64,000 nucleotides of DNA from Pseudaeromonas sp963677375 (lineage in GTDB: Bacteria > Pseudomonadota > Gammaproteobacteria > Enterobacterales > Aeromonadaceae). The notes under the pieces are model-generated. The model searched no databases. It was not told the origin of the DNA and saw only the letters and a list, made by a program, of their open reading frames with translations. Positions 22,647 through 30,672 of the stretch are shown here, piece by piece. Where the stretch lies: assembly GCA_963677375.2 (NCBI GenBank), contig CAXXIF010000009.1, positions 124,001-188,000 on the forward strand. The letters run 5' to 3'. The stretch's first letter is position 1, and every line of letters starts with the position of its first letter. Both the position numbers and the translations under genes were made by a program.

Positions 22647-24627
22647 ATGACCCTTTCAATTGTCCAACGTATCAAGGCCGGATTTGCCTTGCTGCTGCTG
22701 TTGCTGCTGATCCTGGGTGGCATCAGTTTACCTGCAAACTACGGGCATACATAACAAGCTCAAGCTGGTGACGGAGAAGGCCACGCCGCTGGCCATGACC
22801 ACGACTCGCCTGCGAGAAGCCTTATTGCTGGCTAACCGCTATACGCTGGCTCATTTGAGCAGTCGGCAAGTAACTCGTTTGCCCGCGCTGCGTCAACAGT
22901 ATGAGCAGAGTAAACAGCTCTATAGCCAACAACTGCAGTCCATGCTGGCGTTCAAGCTGCAAGGTACCGAGTTGAGCCGTTTGGATGCGGTACAAAAAAC
23001 TGGCTCCCAGGTGTTTGCTTCGGCCGAGAAGATGATGGGCCTGCACCAGGAACAAGCCGAGCTGGAGGCCAAGCTGGTCTTGATGCGTAACCAGTTCCTG
23101 CGACTGGATGACTCGTATCGTTCGGCTGCGGACTTGTTGCTGCAATTTACGGCGAGCAAGCGTTCCTTGCATAACAAGGCGGAGCTCATCACCAGTGGTA
23201 TCGCTCGTGACATCAAGCAGATCCAGCGTACTGACGCCGACACCGATCTGCTGACGCTGGAGAAGGTGCTGGCCAAGGACATCGAGATTGCCAGCAAACG
23301 GTTGGAATTCATTGTCGTCCCGGAAGACGTGAAGCAGCGCTTTAGTCGCAATGTTGATTTGCTCAAGCAGTTGGCTTTTGGGGACCAGGGATTGATCCGT
23401 ACCCTGCTGCAGGATCAGAAACTGACGCAGGAGTTGCAGCTTGCCCAAGAGGATCTCAATCGTCAGTCCGATCAGGTCAATCAGGAACTGCAGGCGCTGA
23501 TCGATGTGACCAGCCAAAGCGTGCAAGAGGATAAGGCGAGCGCCGCATCCGCCGTGCAGAGTGCTATCTCCTGGATCCTGTTGGTCTCCGCGATCTCTGC
23601 GGCGGTGGCTGTGCTGGTGGCTTGGTCGTCGGCTCGTAGCATCCAACGCCCCTTGCAGCTCATTAATCGGGAGCTCTCCTTGATGGCTCAGGGGGATATG
23701 ACGCGCCGTATCAATTACCAGAGTCAGGATGAGTTCGGGGCTCTGTCCCGCTCCATCGATCAGTTGGCCAGTAATACCGATACCCTGCTGGTTGAGATCC
23801 GGAATGGCTCCGAGCATCTGGTGGCAGAAACCGAACGTACGGCCCAGATCAGCGAGCGGGCGATGGCCCGGGTGCAGGATCAGAAGAGTCAGACCGATCA
23901 GGTGGCTGCGGCAATTACCGAGTTGGAGGTGAGTGCGACCGAGGTGGCTCGCTCGACCGACAGTGCACGCAATCAGGTGGATCTGGCTAATGATGAGACG
24001 CAACAGAGTCGGAATCTGGTGATCAATAATCGGCAGCGCATCGAACATCTGGCCGAAGAAATCGAGGAAGCTGTCACCATCACCCATAAGCTGGATGGTT
24101 TCAGTGGCAACATTGGCAGCATTTTGGATGTTATCCGCGGTATTGCCGATCAGACCAATCTGTTGGCCCTGAACGCCGCGATCGAGGCCGCGCGCGCTGG
24201 AGATGCTGGACGGGGATTTGCGGTGGTGGCGGATGAGGTTCGGGCTCTGGCTAACCGCACCCAGCAATCGACGGAAGAGATACAGTCCATGATCCATAAC
24301 CTGCAAGCGTCCAGTAACGATGTGGTGTCGGTGATGGGACGAAGCCATGAGCAGACGCGGCTCTGCGTTCAGCAAACCCGTGACACCGAGGAGGCATTGC
24401 AAGGTATCGCGCAGCGTATGGAGGCGATCAAAGAGATGACGGATCAGGTTGCCCATGCTGCAGCCGAGCAGATTTCGGTCAGCCAGGGGGTTGCCCAGCA
24501 TATCTCCGGGATTGCCGATGTGGCTCATGAGACCGAGCTGGCCTCACGGGATTCCGCATCCAGCAGCGATGTGCTGGCTGCACTGGCGGCCACTCAGCAA
24601 CAACTTATCGCGCGATTCAAGGTTTAG
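22647..24627 (+). pseudogene. Methyl-accepting chemotaxis protein with an apparent frameshift after the first membrane helix
   Basis: The real start is the ATG at 22647, behind AAGGGAAGACGTG, opening MTLSIVQRIKAGFALLLLLL, a typical first membrane helix. That frame stops at 22752-22754 after 35 codons. The rest lies in the +1 frame from about 22731 and reads TTGIHNKLKLVTEKATP onward; dropping one C of 22731-22732 joins them into about 659 residues. The remainder has an all-helical periplasmic region of about 270 residues (size and helicity recall HBM domains), a second helix near 306-326, a HAMP domain and the signalling hairpin IADQTNLLALNAAIEAARAG. The solute-binding protein gene follows 9 bases later. 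Confidence 0.85.
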
Positions 24628-24636
24628 GAGAGGGAT

Positions 24637-26028
24637 ATGTTGAAATTATGTAGTGCCATGCTGGCTCTGGGCTTGAGTTTTTCTGCGACGGCAACCGAGT
24701 TGGTGATTGAGACCTGGCGTGTCGATGATGCCGCGTTATGGAAGGAGCAAATATTGCCCCGCTTCCATGCCAAATATCCGGATGTCAATATCACCCTGGC
24801 CCCGGTACAGGCGAGTGAGTATAACGCGACGGTCAACGAGCGCTTGGCCAGTGGTCAGGCTGGCGATCTCATCAGTTGCCGCCCCTATGATGAGTCGCTG
24901 CAACTATTCCAGAAAGGTTATCTGGAGGATCTGACCGATCTGGAGGGGATGGAGAACTTCCCGAGCTTTGCCAAGGCCGCCTGGCAAACCGACACCGGAG
25001 CCCAGACCTTCTGTCTGCCGATTGCCTCCGTCATCCAGGGTTTTTATTACAACCTGGATATTTTCAAGGAGCTGGGGCTCGAGGTTCCCAAGACCCGCGA
25101 GCAGTTTTTTGCCGTCATGGAAAAGGTCAAAAGTGACGGTCGGTATCAGCCGCTGGCCTTAGCGGCTCATGATAACTGGGTTGTTTCAGAGTTGGGTTTC
25201 CAGAATATAGGCCCCAACTACTGGCACGGGGAAGATGGCCGTCTGGCGTTGATTGATGGAAAGGCACGTTTTACCGATCCGCCATATGTGGCGGTATTTG
25301 ATGAGCTTGCTCGCTGGTTACCCTATCTGGGCAATGCTCCAGCCGATGTGACCGAAGCTCAAGCGGTGGAGAGCTTCCAGTCCGGTAAGGCGGCCATGAT
25401 AGTGGCTGGCTCTTGGGCCATCAGTCAGTTTGATGGCAAGGTGAACTTCGGGGCTTTTCCTCCTCCGGTGGCCAAGGAAGGGGATGCCTGCTATTTCACC
25501 GACCATACGGATATGGGGATTGCCATCAATGCCAAGAGCAAGAATAAGGCGGCGGCCCGTCAGTTGCTGGAATGGATGGCGAGTGCCGAGTTTGCCGAGT
25601 TGTTCTCCAATGCCGTTCCTGGGTTCTTTTCACTTTCCAACCACTTCTTCGAGCTGAAGAATCCGGTGGCTAGCACCATGATGAGCTGGCGCGATAGCTG
25701 TGATTCCACGATCCGGGTGGCTGCCCAGATCCTCTCCCGTGGTGAACCCTCATTGAGCCAGCAATTGAACGAGCTCTCCCAACAGGTGGTGTTAGGTTCT
25801 CTGACGCCTCAGGCTGCGGCGAGCCAATTGCAGCAAGGGCTTGAAGCCTGGTATCCACCACAACAAGAAGCATCCAAGCATACTGCAGCTTCTGAGTGCC
25901 AAGTCCCGGTGCTTGCCAACCCGGTATCCGGGGCCAGCAGTGCCATTAGCAGTGCGACCACAACCGATGCGGCTGCCGAAGCCGCCGTGCTACAAGACGC
26001 CGCAAGCGCTGCGGCACCGGCTCCCTAG
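24637..26028 (+). CDS. Orphan periplasmic solute-binding protein, family 1 (sugar-type)
   Basis: The 463-residue product has a signal peptide (MLKLCSAMLALGLSFSATA) and the fold signature of family-1 (MalE/UgpB-like) binding proteins: ELVIETWRVDDAALWKEQIL, ITLAPVQASEYNATVNERLASG, FCLPIASVIQGFYYNLDIF and AAMIVAGSWAISQFDG. No ABC permease or ATPase gene is nearby. It starts 9 bases after the chemoreceptor gene, behind AGGAGAGGG, so the two are surely co-transcribed; I infer that it delivers a ligand, probably a sugar or sugar derivative, to that receptor. An unusual Ala/Ser-rich tail fills the last 45 residues. The ligand is unknown. Confidence 0.85.
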   Translation: MLKLCSAMLALGLSFSATATELVIETWRVDDAALWKEQILPRFHAKYPDVNITLAPVQASEYNATVNERLASGQAGDLISCRPYDESLQLFQKGYLEDLTDLEGMENFPSFAKAAWQTDTGAQTFCLPIASVIQGFYYNLDIFKELGLEVPKTREQFFAVMEKVKSDGRYQPLALAAHDNWVVSELGFQNIGPNYWHGEDGRLALIDGKARFTDPPYVAVFDELARWLPYLGNAPADVTEAQAVESFQSGKAAMIVAGSWAISQFDGKVNFGAFPPPVAKEGDACYFTDHTDMGIAINAKSKNKAAARQLLEWMASAEFAELFSNAVPGFFSLSNHFFELKNPVASTMMSWRDSCDSTIRVAAQILSRGEPSLSQQLNELSQQVVLGSLTPQAAASQLQQGLEAWYPPQQEASKHTAASECQVPVLANPVSGASSAISSATTTDAAAEAAVLQDAASAAAPAP

Positions 26029-26073
26029 CCGGTAAATTGGGGAGCCTGGTCCTTCAGCATCAGGTGATAAAAG

Positions 26074-26107
26074 AAAATGCCAGTCAGAATTTGACTGGCA
26101 TTTTTTA
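26074..26107. terminator. Bidirectional terminator after the solute-binding protein gene
   Basis: A 13-bp stem AAAATGCCAGTCA/TGACTGGCATTTT with a five-base loop is followed by T on both strands. It can end the chemoreceptor/binding-protein transcript and the opposing Ig-like lipoprotein transcript. Confidence 0.88.
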
Positions 26108-26202
26108 TGGTTTCTTCTTGCTAGAGCTCATCTATCGATGAGATGGGGCTGTTGGAACGATACGAGGTCTTCAGGTTATGCTCTCTTTCGTATCGAACCG
26201 TG

Positions 26203-28845
26203 CTAGCCATTGTCTCTGACGACAACTGATGCGGCCAAACCATCTTGATGTGGTGCCGGCGTTGTCACCTTGATCTCCAGGCTGCCGGTGGTTTTCTTGT
26301 TGGGTTCGTCTTCCGGGAAGATCACCACACAGTAAAACATGGGGCGTGTCGTGGATGGGTATGGACTATAGACATCGGAATTACAGTTACCACCAGAAAA
26401 TGCCAGAGTCTTTACCTTACCGCCATTGTCGTTAGTCACACTAAAGGTGCTGCCTGCCGGGATTGGGTTTACTCCCCGCAGATCATAGTAGGCAGTCAAA
26501 TCCCCAAAATTGCTGGCGTCACCGAGACTCTTGGGCACCGGATTCTTAATCTTTTCTGCAACGCTACCATCGGCCGCATGGGGGAGGTGCATGGGTAGGA
26601 CACGGACATACTTGGCCACGCCATCACGCAGATCGACTTCCGTCCCGGTTTCCCAAGTTTCTGAAACGAAATTATAAACTTGCAGAGGTAAGGCTCCGTC
26701 ACCGGCCGAAGAACTGTTCAATCCGGTAAAGATAAATTCGGCATTGCGGAATAGAGTGGTCAGCTCACGCTTGCAGAAGCCGCGGCTGATGGTCTCCTTG
26801 TCGCAGACCAGACCGGTATAGACCCCATCTCCCAGATCCCGCTTGCCATTCGCATTCAAGTCTTCATACAAGTCGACGCCTGCACGGAAACCATCGATGT
26901 CGGCGCTCGGATTCGTTTTTGCCGTGTCATCGACGTTGACATCCATGAAACGTTCACCAATGTCGTTATAGGCGCGAACGTAATTGGGCACGTCGGACGC
27001 ATACTGATCATCGGATACTCCGGTCAGCTCTCCTTTATCGAAGATCCCGTTGCCGTTGTAATCGAGGAAACTCTCTTCACCCGAAACGTAAGCACTGACG
27101 GTCACCCGACCATCAGCTGGGCGTGGGTCCTGTGAAGTCAGTGTTGCCGTACAGACCCCAGCCTTGGAGGAACAGACGCCTGTCACATCACCATTTTCAC
27201 CGGCCAGATCACTGGCTATGCTGCCGCCTTCGGTGGTGAAGTAAACCTTGGTGCCATCGGCTACCGGATTGTTGAAACGATCCGCCAGACGAAGCGTGAT
27301 CTTCGCCTCTTCACCGTCGTAACCGGCGCCATTGATGTTGTATTTATCGGCGGAGAAAGAAATGCTGTTGTCGTCGGCATAGCCGATACCGACACCAATC
27401 TGCTTGGATGCCGCACGGATTTCAGTATTTTCCGCGAGAGTCGCGATAACACTGATGGGGGTTGGCAAGTTACCGGAGTTGATGGTTACGGTTGCCATGC
27501 CATCAATGTTAGTGGTCGCGTTCAGCGGGCTCAGGGTGTAGTCCTGGTAGTTGACGTTATTGCTGATGTTACCGCCGAAGGTGAAATTCAACTGCTTGCC
27601 GCTGACCGGTTTATTCTGGGCATCCTTCAGAGTGAAGGTGACTGTTGATTTTTCACCTTTCCCTGAACCGCGCAGATACATAAACTCAGGATCAGGTGTT
27701 CCGGCGGTGATGGAGCGGGTCTCGGCTGTCTGGTTGGTGATGGTCACGGATGCCAATTCGTTGAGCCCAGCCGCAGTCGCGGTAATGGTGTCATTGCCAG
27801 CACAGGCGTAATTATCTGTCATGCCCTTATAGGTTGCGATAGCCGTGCCCTGTTGGGTGGCGACTTTAGCATCCAGGGTTGCCTTATCAGCGCTGGCGCA
27901 GGCAGAACTGAAGGTGACATCGATGGGATAGGGATAGGGTTGATCATTGAGTGTCAGTAGCGCCGTTAATACCGCGACACTCCCCGCAGGAAGCGTGGTT
28001 TTATCGCTGGTTAACGAGATTTTGAGATTGCTGGCTCCAAACTCGTAGTTTTTAGCGGCGGTGATATCCCCGGTGGCTACTGTCGTGCTGGCGGTAAAGG
28101 TTCCAGCTGTTTGGGCCGAGTCAGTTGTGCTGGCCAGCAGGAAGGTTGCCTTACCTGCGCTGTCGGTGAGGCGGGCATCAGAGGGACGAATTTCACCCTT
28201 GGTCGCGACTGCATGAATGATCGCATCAACGACTGGTTCACCTTTGGGGTCCAGCAGTATGGCTTCAGCCAAGCTGGCTCGTTCGGTCGGCAACTTGGAT
28301 TGCTCGGTGCAGGTGGTCAGATCGGATATATCGGCACAGACCTTGAGGGTCAATGTTAATTGATAATTATCACTGCTGGTGGCGCCTGGTTTATAGGTAA
28401 AGACCTTTTGCCCGGCATAAGCCTTACCGTCTAGGGTGTAGGTCAACGTTACTGAGCCTGCACCTTCTGTATTGGCCGCTGGTGCGGTCAGGGTGAAGGC
28501 CGCAACACCTTGGCTATCGGTGATCTGTTTAGCCGGGGCAATGGTGCCGTTATCTGTGGTTGCGGCGACCAGAGCGCCAGAGACCGCCTTACCATTGGCA
28601 TCCAGTACGACAGCTTCAACTCGGTTCGGTTTTTCGGCGGGCAACTCGGTTGCCGCGGTGCAGGTAGTCGGTGTCGCAATATCCGTACAGGATTTAGTAG
28701 CAACCGTGACTGAAGGGGTACCGGTATTTCCGCCACCTCCATTGTCGGTGCCGCCACCGGAAAGATCTTTAGCTCCGCCGCCACCGCACGCAGCGAGGAA
28801 TATCGCCGTGACCAGGCTGGCAAGAATATGTCTGGAGTGGGTCAT
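26203..28845 (-). CDS. Large Ig-like (Big_1-type) repeat lipoprotein of unknown role
   Basis: The 880-residue product begins with a lipoprotein signal (MTHSRHILASLVTAIFLAAC, Cys20) and a Gly-rich linker, so it should be anchored in the outer or inner membrane facing the periplasm or outside. It then has tandem Ig-like modules with the Big_1 pattern LDANGKAVSGALVAATTDNG...TDSQGVAAFTL. The first two repeats share a C-x8-C pair (Cys53/62 and Cys170/179). Near the middle, DYNGNGIFDKGE and DLNANGKRDLGD look like calcium-binding loops. Intimin and invasin repeats are of this class, but no passenger or adhesive domain is recognisable. ATG 28845 is chosen for the signal peptide and AAGGA site. Confidence 0.82.
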   Translation of the reverse strand: MTHSRHILASLVTAIFLAACGGGGAKDLSGGGTDNGGGGNTGTPSVTVATKSCTDIATPTTCTAATELPAEKPNRVEAVVLDANGKAVSGALVAATTDNGTIAPAKQITDSQGVAAFTLTAPAANTEGAGSVTLTYTLDGKAYAGQKVFTYKPGATSSDNYQLTLTLKVCADISDLTTCTEQSKLPTERASLAEAILLDPKGEPVVDAIIHAVATKGEIRPSDARLTDSAGKATFLLASTTDSAQTAGTFTASTTVATGDITAAKNYEFGASNLKISLTSDKTTLPAGSVAVLTALLTLNDQPYPYPIDVTFSSACASADKATLDAKVATQQGTAIATYKGMTDNYACAGNDTITATAAGLNELASVTITNQTAETRSITAGTPDPEFMYLRGSGKGEKSTVTFTLKDAQNKPVSGKQLNFTFGGNISNNVNYQDYTLSPLNATTNIDGMATVTINSGNLPTPISVIATLAENTEIRAASKQIGVGIGYADDNSISFSADKYNINGAGYDGEEAKITLRLADRFNNPVADGTKVYFTTEGGSIASDLAGENGDVTGVCSSKAGVCTATLTSQDPRPADGRVTVSAYVSGEESFLDYNGNGIFDKGELTGVSDDQYASDVPNYVRAYNDIGERFMDVNVDDTAKTNPSADIDGFRAGVDLYEDLNANGKRDLGDGVYTGLVCDKETISRGFCKRELTTLFRNAEFIFTGLNSSSAGDGALPLQVYNFVSETWETGTEVDLRDGVAKYVRVLPMHLPHAADGSVAEKIKNPVPKSLGDASNFGDLTAYYDLRGVNPIPAGSTFSVTNDNGGKVKTLAFSGGNCNSDVYSPYPSTTRPMFYCVVIFPEDEPNKKTTGSLEIKVTTPAPHQDGLAASVVVRDNG

Positions 28846-29111
28846 ACATCCGTTCCTTGGTGAACACAAAAATTTATCAGCCATTATCCTAGTCTTTTTC
28901 CCAATAAAAATTGAAGCGCGTCAGGATTTAAAAAATGAGAGATGGCGCACTAAACGAAAGATAAATAGCGCTCGCAGGGTTCATGTCTCGGTAAAAATGC
29001 GGAGTGGGCTATTAAGTTGCTTGTTTATGGTTTTTAACTGCATGATATTTAAATGATTTTGTAGTGAGCTTGCTCTTGGTGCTATTTATTTTTGTTTTTT
29101 ATTCATTCAAC
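28846..29111. other. A/T-rich upstream region of the Ig-like lipoprotein gene
   Basis: No gene is supported. The region is clearly richer in A and T than the surrounding genes and must hold the lipoprotein promoter on the minus strand; GATAAT-like hexamers are seen but without a convincing -35. Confidence 0.5.
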
Positions 29112-29142
29112 AAAAAAATAGGGCACTCGAGAGTGCCCTATT
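29112..29142 (-). terminator. frdABCD terminator
   Basis: A 10-bp stem TAGGGCACTC/GAGTGCCCTA at 29119-29140 is followed on the minus strand by seven T (A-run 29112-29118 on plus), 20 bases after frdD. Confidence 0.9.
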
Positions 29143-29163
29143 GATAGTTGTCATATTTTGGGG

Positions 29164-29514
29164 TCAAAACATCTGGATTAATAATGTCAGCGCTGCGGCT
29201 GAGACTAAAAAGGCAAAACCATAGCAAAGATAGTGATGGAGACGGGTAGTGTGAATACCTAGGTCGTGCAAGCCATGATAAATCCGGTGCATACCGTGAA
29301 AAATCGGCAAGGCGATTACAACCAACAGGATCGGGGCTCCCCACCAGGAGGTGGCCAGCGCCTGCACCTTGTCATAGCTGAGGGTATCCGCAGGCAGAAT
29401 ACCCAGCGGAACCAGGATTCCTGTGATTAGCACCAGAATTGGCAGCAGCATGGCGGTCACTACGCCACCGGCACCAAACAATCCCCAATAAATAGGTTCA
29501 TCAGAACGTCGCAT
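29164..29514 (-). CDS. frdD: Fumarate reductase membrane anchor subunit D
   Basis: FrdD is the second hydrophobic anchor of quinol:fumarate reductase in the inner membrane. The 116-residue product has three membrane helices and the family blocks RRSDEPIYWGLFGAGG and LPADTLSYDKV (E. coli: KRSDEPVFWGLFGAGG). I use the ATG at 29514, which has GGGAG six bases upstream; an alternative TTG at 29529 overlaps the frdC stop and would add five residues. Last gene of frdABCD. Confidence 0.95.
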   Translation of the reverse strand: MRRSDEPIYWGLFGAGGVVTAMLLPILVLITGILVPLGILPADTLSYDKVQALATSWWGAPILLVVIALPIFHGMHRIYHGLHDLGIHTTRLHHYLCYGFAFLVSAAALTLLIQMF

Positions 29515-29525
29515 GTTTTTCTCCC

Positions 29526-29930
29526 TCAAGCGATCAACGCCACGATCAGCACCACCAGCGAAACTGCAGCCAGAGCAATGTATTGGGCCAGAACAATAGG
29601 TTTGTCCGGTATTGGCTCTTCGCCATGCATGATGCGCATCGCTTTGGGTGCCAGTTCAAACCAGGTCTTGGCATGGAATAGGCAAGCGGCCAACACGACC
29701 AGATGAAACAGGATCGATAGCGGGTGAGTCAGTGCCGCTAACCAAGCCTGAAAGGGAGCTGGTCCCTGACTGAGCCGCAATAATCCCACCAACAGAATCA
29801 CCGCATAGGTAGAGACAAAGACGCTGGTTCCTTCCCGGAGCATGTAGTGGATATAAAAGTTATTTTTCAGCCACCATCCCTTTTCAACGGGGCGAATGTA
29901 AGGTTTACGTTTGCTTTGGGTCGTGTCCAT
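29526..29930 (-). CDS. frdC: Fumarate reductase membrane anchor subunit C
   Basis: FrdC anchors the FrdAB head to the inner membrane and helps form the quinol site. The 134-residue product has three membrane helices and the family motifs KRKPYIRPVEKGWW, FYIHYMLREGTSV and FHAKTWFELAPKA (E. coli: TKRKPYVRP, YMLREGTAV, LHTKTWFELAPKA). The ATG at 29930 lies four bases after the frdB stop, with GGGGGA inside frdB as ribosome site. Confidence 0.95.
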   Translation of the reverse strand: MDTTQSKRKPYIRPVEKGWWLKNNFYIHYMLREGTSVFVSTYAVILLVGLLRLSQGPAPFQAWLAALTHPLSILFHLVVLAACLFHAKTWFELAPKAMRIMHGEEPIPDKPIVLAQYIALAAVSLVVLIVALIA

Positions 29931-29934
29931 CAAC

Positions 29935-30672
29935 TTATTCCCCCGGTTTGAACATGGCGATCAGGTAATCCTTGCTGCTTTCCACCTTACCTAATTGAAT
30001 GGCGGCGGCCGGATCGACCCCTTTAGGGCAAACCTGCGAGCAGTAACCGACGAATGTACAACTCCAGACGCCGGAATCCTGATTGACGATCTTCATGCGT
30101 TCAGCCTTGCCGCCATCGCGGCTATCGGCGTTATAGCGATGCAGGAGCGCCAGCGCCGCTGGGCCGGTGAAGTTCTTGTTGATCTTGTATTGCGGACAGG
30201 CCGCGTAACAGAGTCCGCAGTTGATACACATGGAGAACTGACGGTATTTGGCGAGCTCCGCTGGCGTTTGGATGTATTCGCCTTCGCTGAGCTTCCGTTC
30301 AACCTTGGGGATAATATAAGGTTTAATGGCTTCAAGTTTATCGATGAAGTCACTCATATCCACCACCAGATCCCGTTCAATTGGGAAATTGGCCAGCGGT
30401 TCGATTTTCATCTTGCCGTTAGGATAATCCCGCAGGAATGTCTTGCAGCCGAGTTTGGGCACGCCATTGACCATCATGCCGCATGAGCCGCAAATGGCCA
30501 TCCGGCAAGACCAGCGAAAACTCAAGGTCTGATCCAGCTCATCCTTGATGTGGTTCAAGGCCTCAAGCAGAGACATTTCATGGCTGAAGGGTACCTTGAA
30601 GCTCTGCCACCACGGTTCTGCATCCTCTTCCGGACGATAGCGCAGTACATCAATATCCATCATCTCAGTCAT
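29935..30672 (-). CDS. frdB: Fumarate reductase iron-sulfur subunit B
   Basis: FrdB carries electrons from menaquinol to the flavin in FrdA through three iron-sulfur clusters. The 245-residue product shows the [2Fe-2S] ligands in SCRMAICGSCGMMVNGVPKLGC order and the ferredoxin-type clusters in CINCGLCYAACP and CTFVGYCSQVCPKGVDP. ATG 30672 overlaps the frdA stop by 8 bases (ATGACTGA) and matches the E. coli start region; the frame is open 12 codons further upstream inside frdA but has no family support. Confidence 0.96.
   Translation of the reverse strand: MTEMMDIDVLRYRPEEDAEPWWQSFKVPFSHEMSLLEALNHIKDELDQTLSFRWSCRMAICGSCGMMVNGVPKLGCKTFLRDYPNGKMKIEPLANFPIERDLVVDMSDFIDKLEAIKPYIIPKVERKLSEGEYIQTPAELAKYRQFSMCINCGLCYAACPQYKINKNFTGPAALALLHRYNADSRDGGKAERMKIVNQDSGVWSCTFVGYCSQVCPKGVDPAAAIQLGKVESSKDYLIAMFKPGE

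Noticed and set aside
22462..22647. 61-codon frame just before the chemoreceptor
   Set aside because: No ribosome site or family features; it only ends at the chemoreceptor start by chance.
22822..24528. Minus-strand frame of 568 codons opposite the chemoreceptor
   Set aside because: The plus strand encodes clear HAMP and MCP signalling domains; the antisense frame has no recognisable family features.
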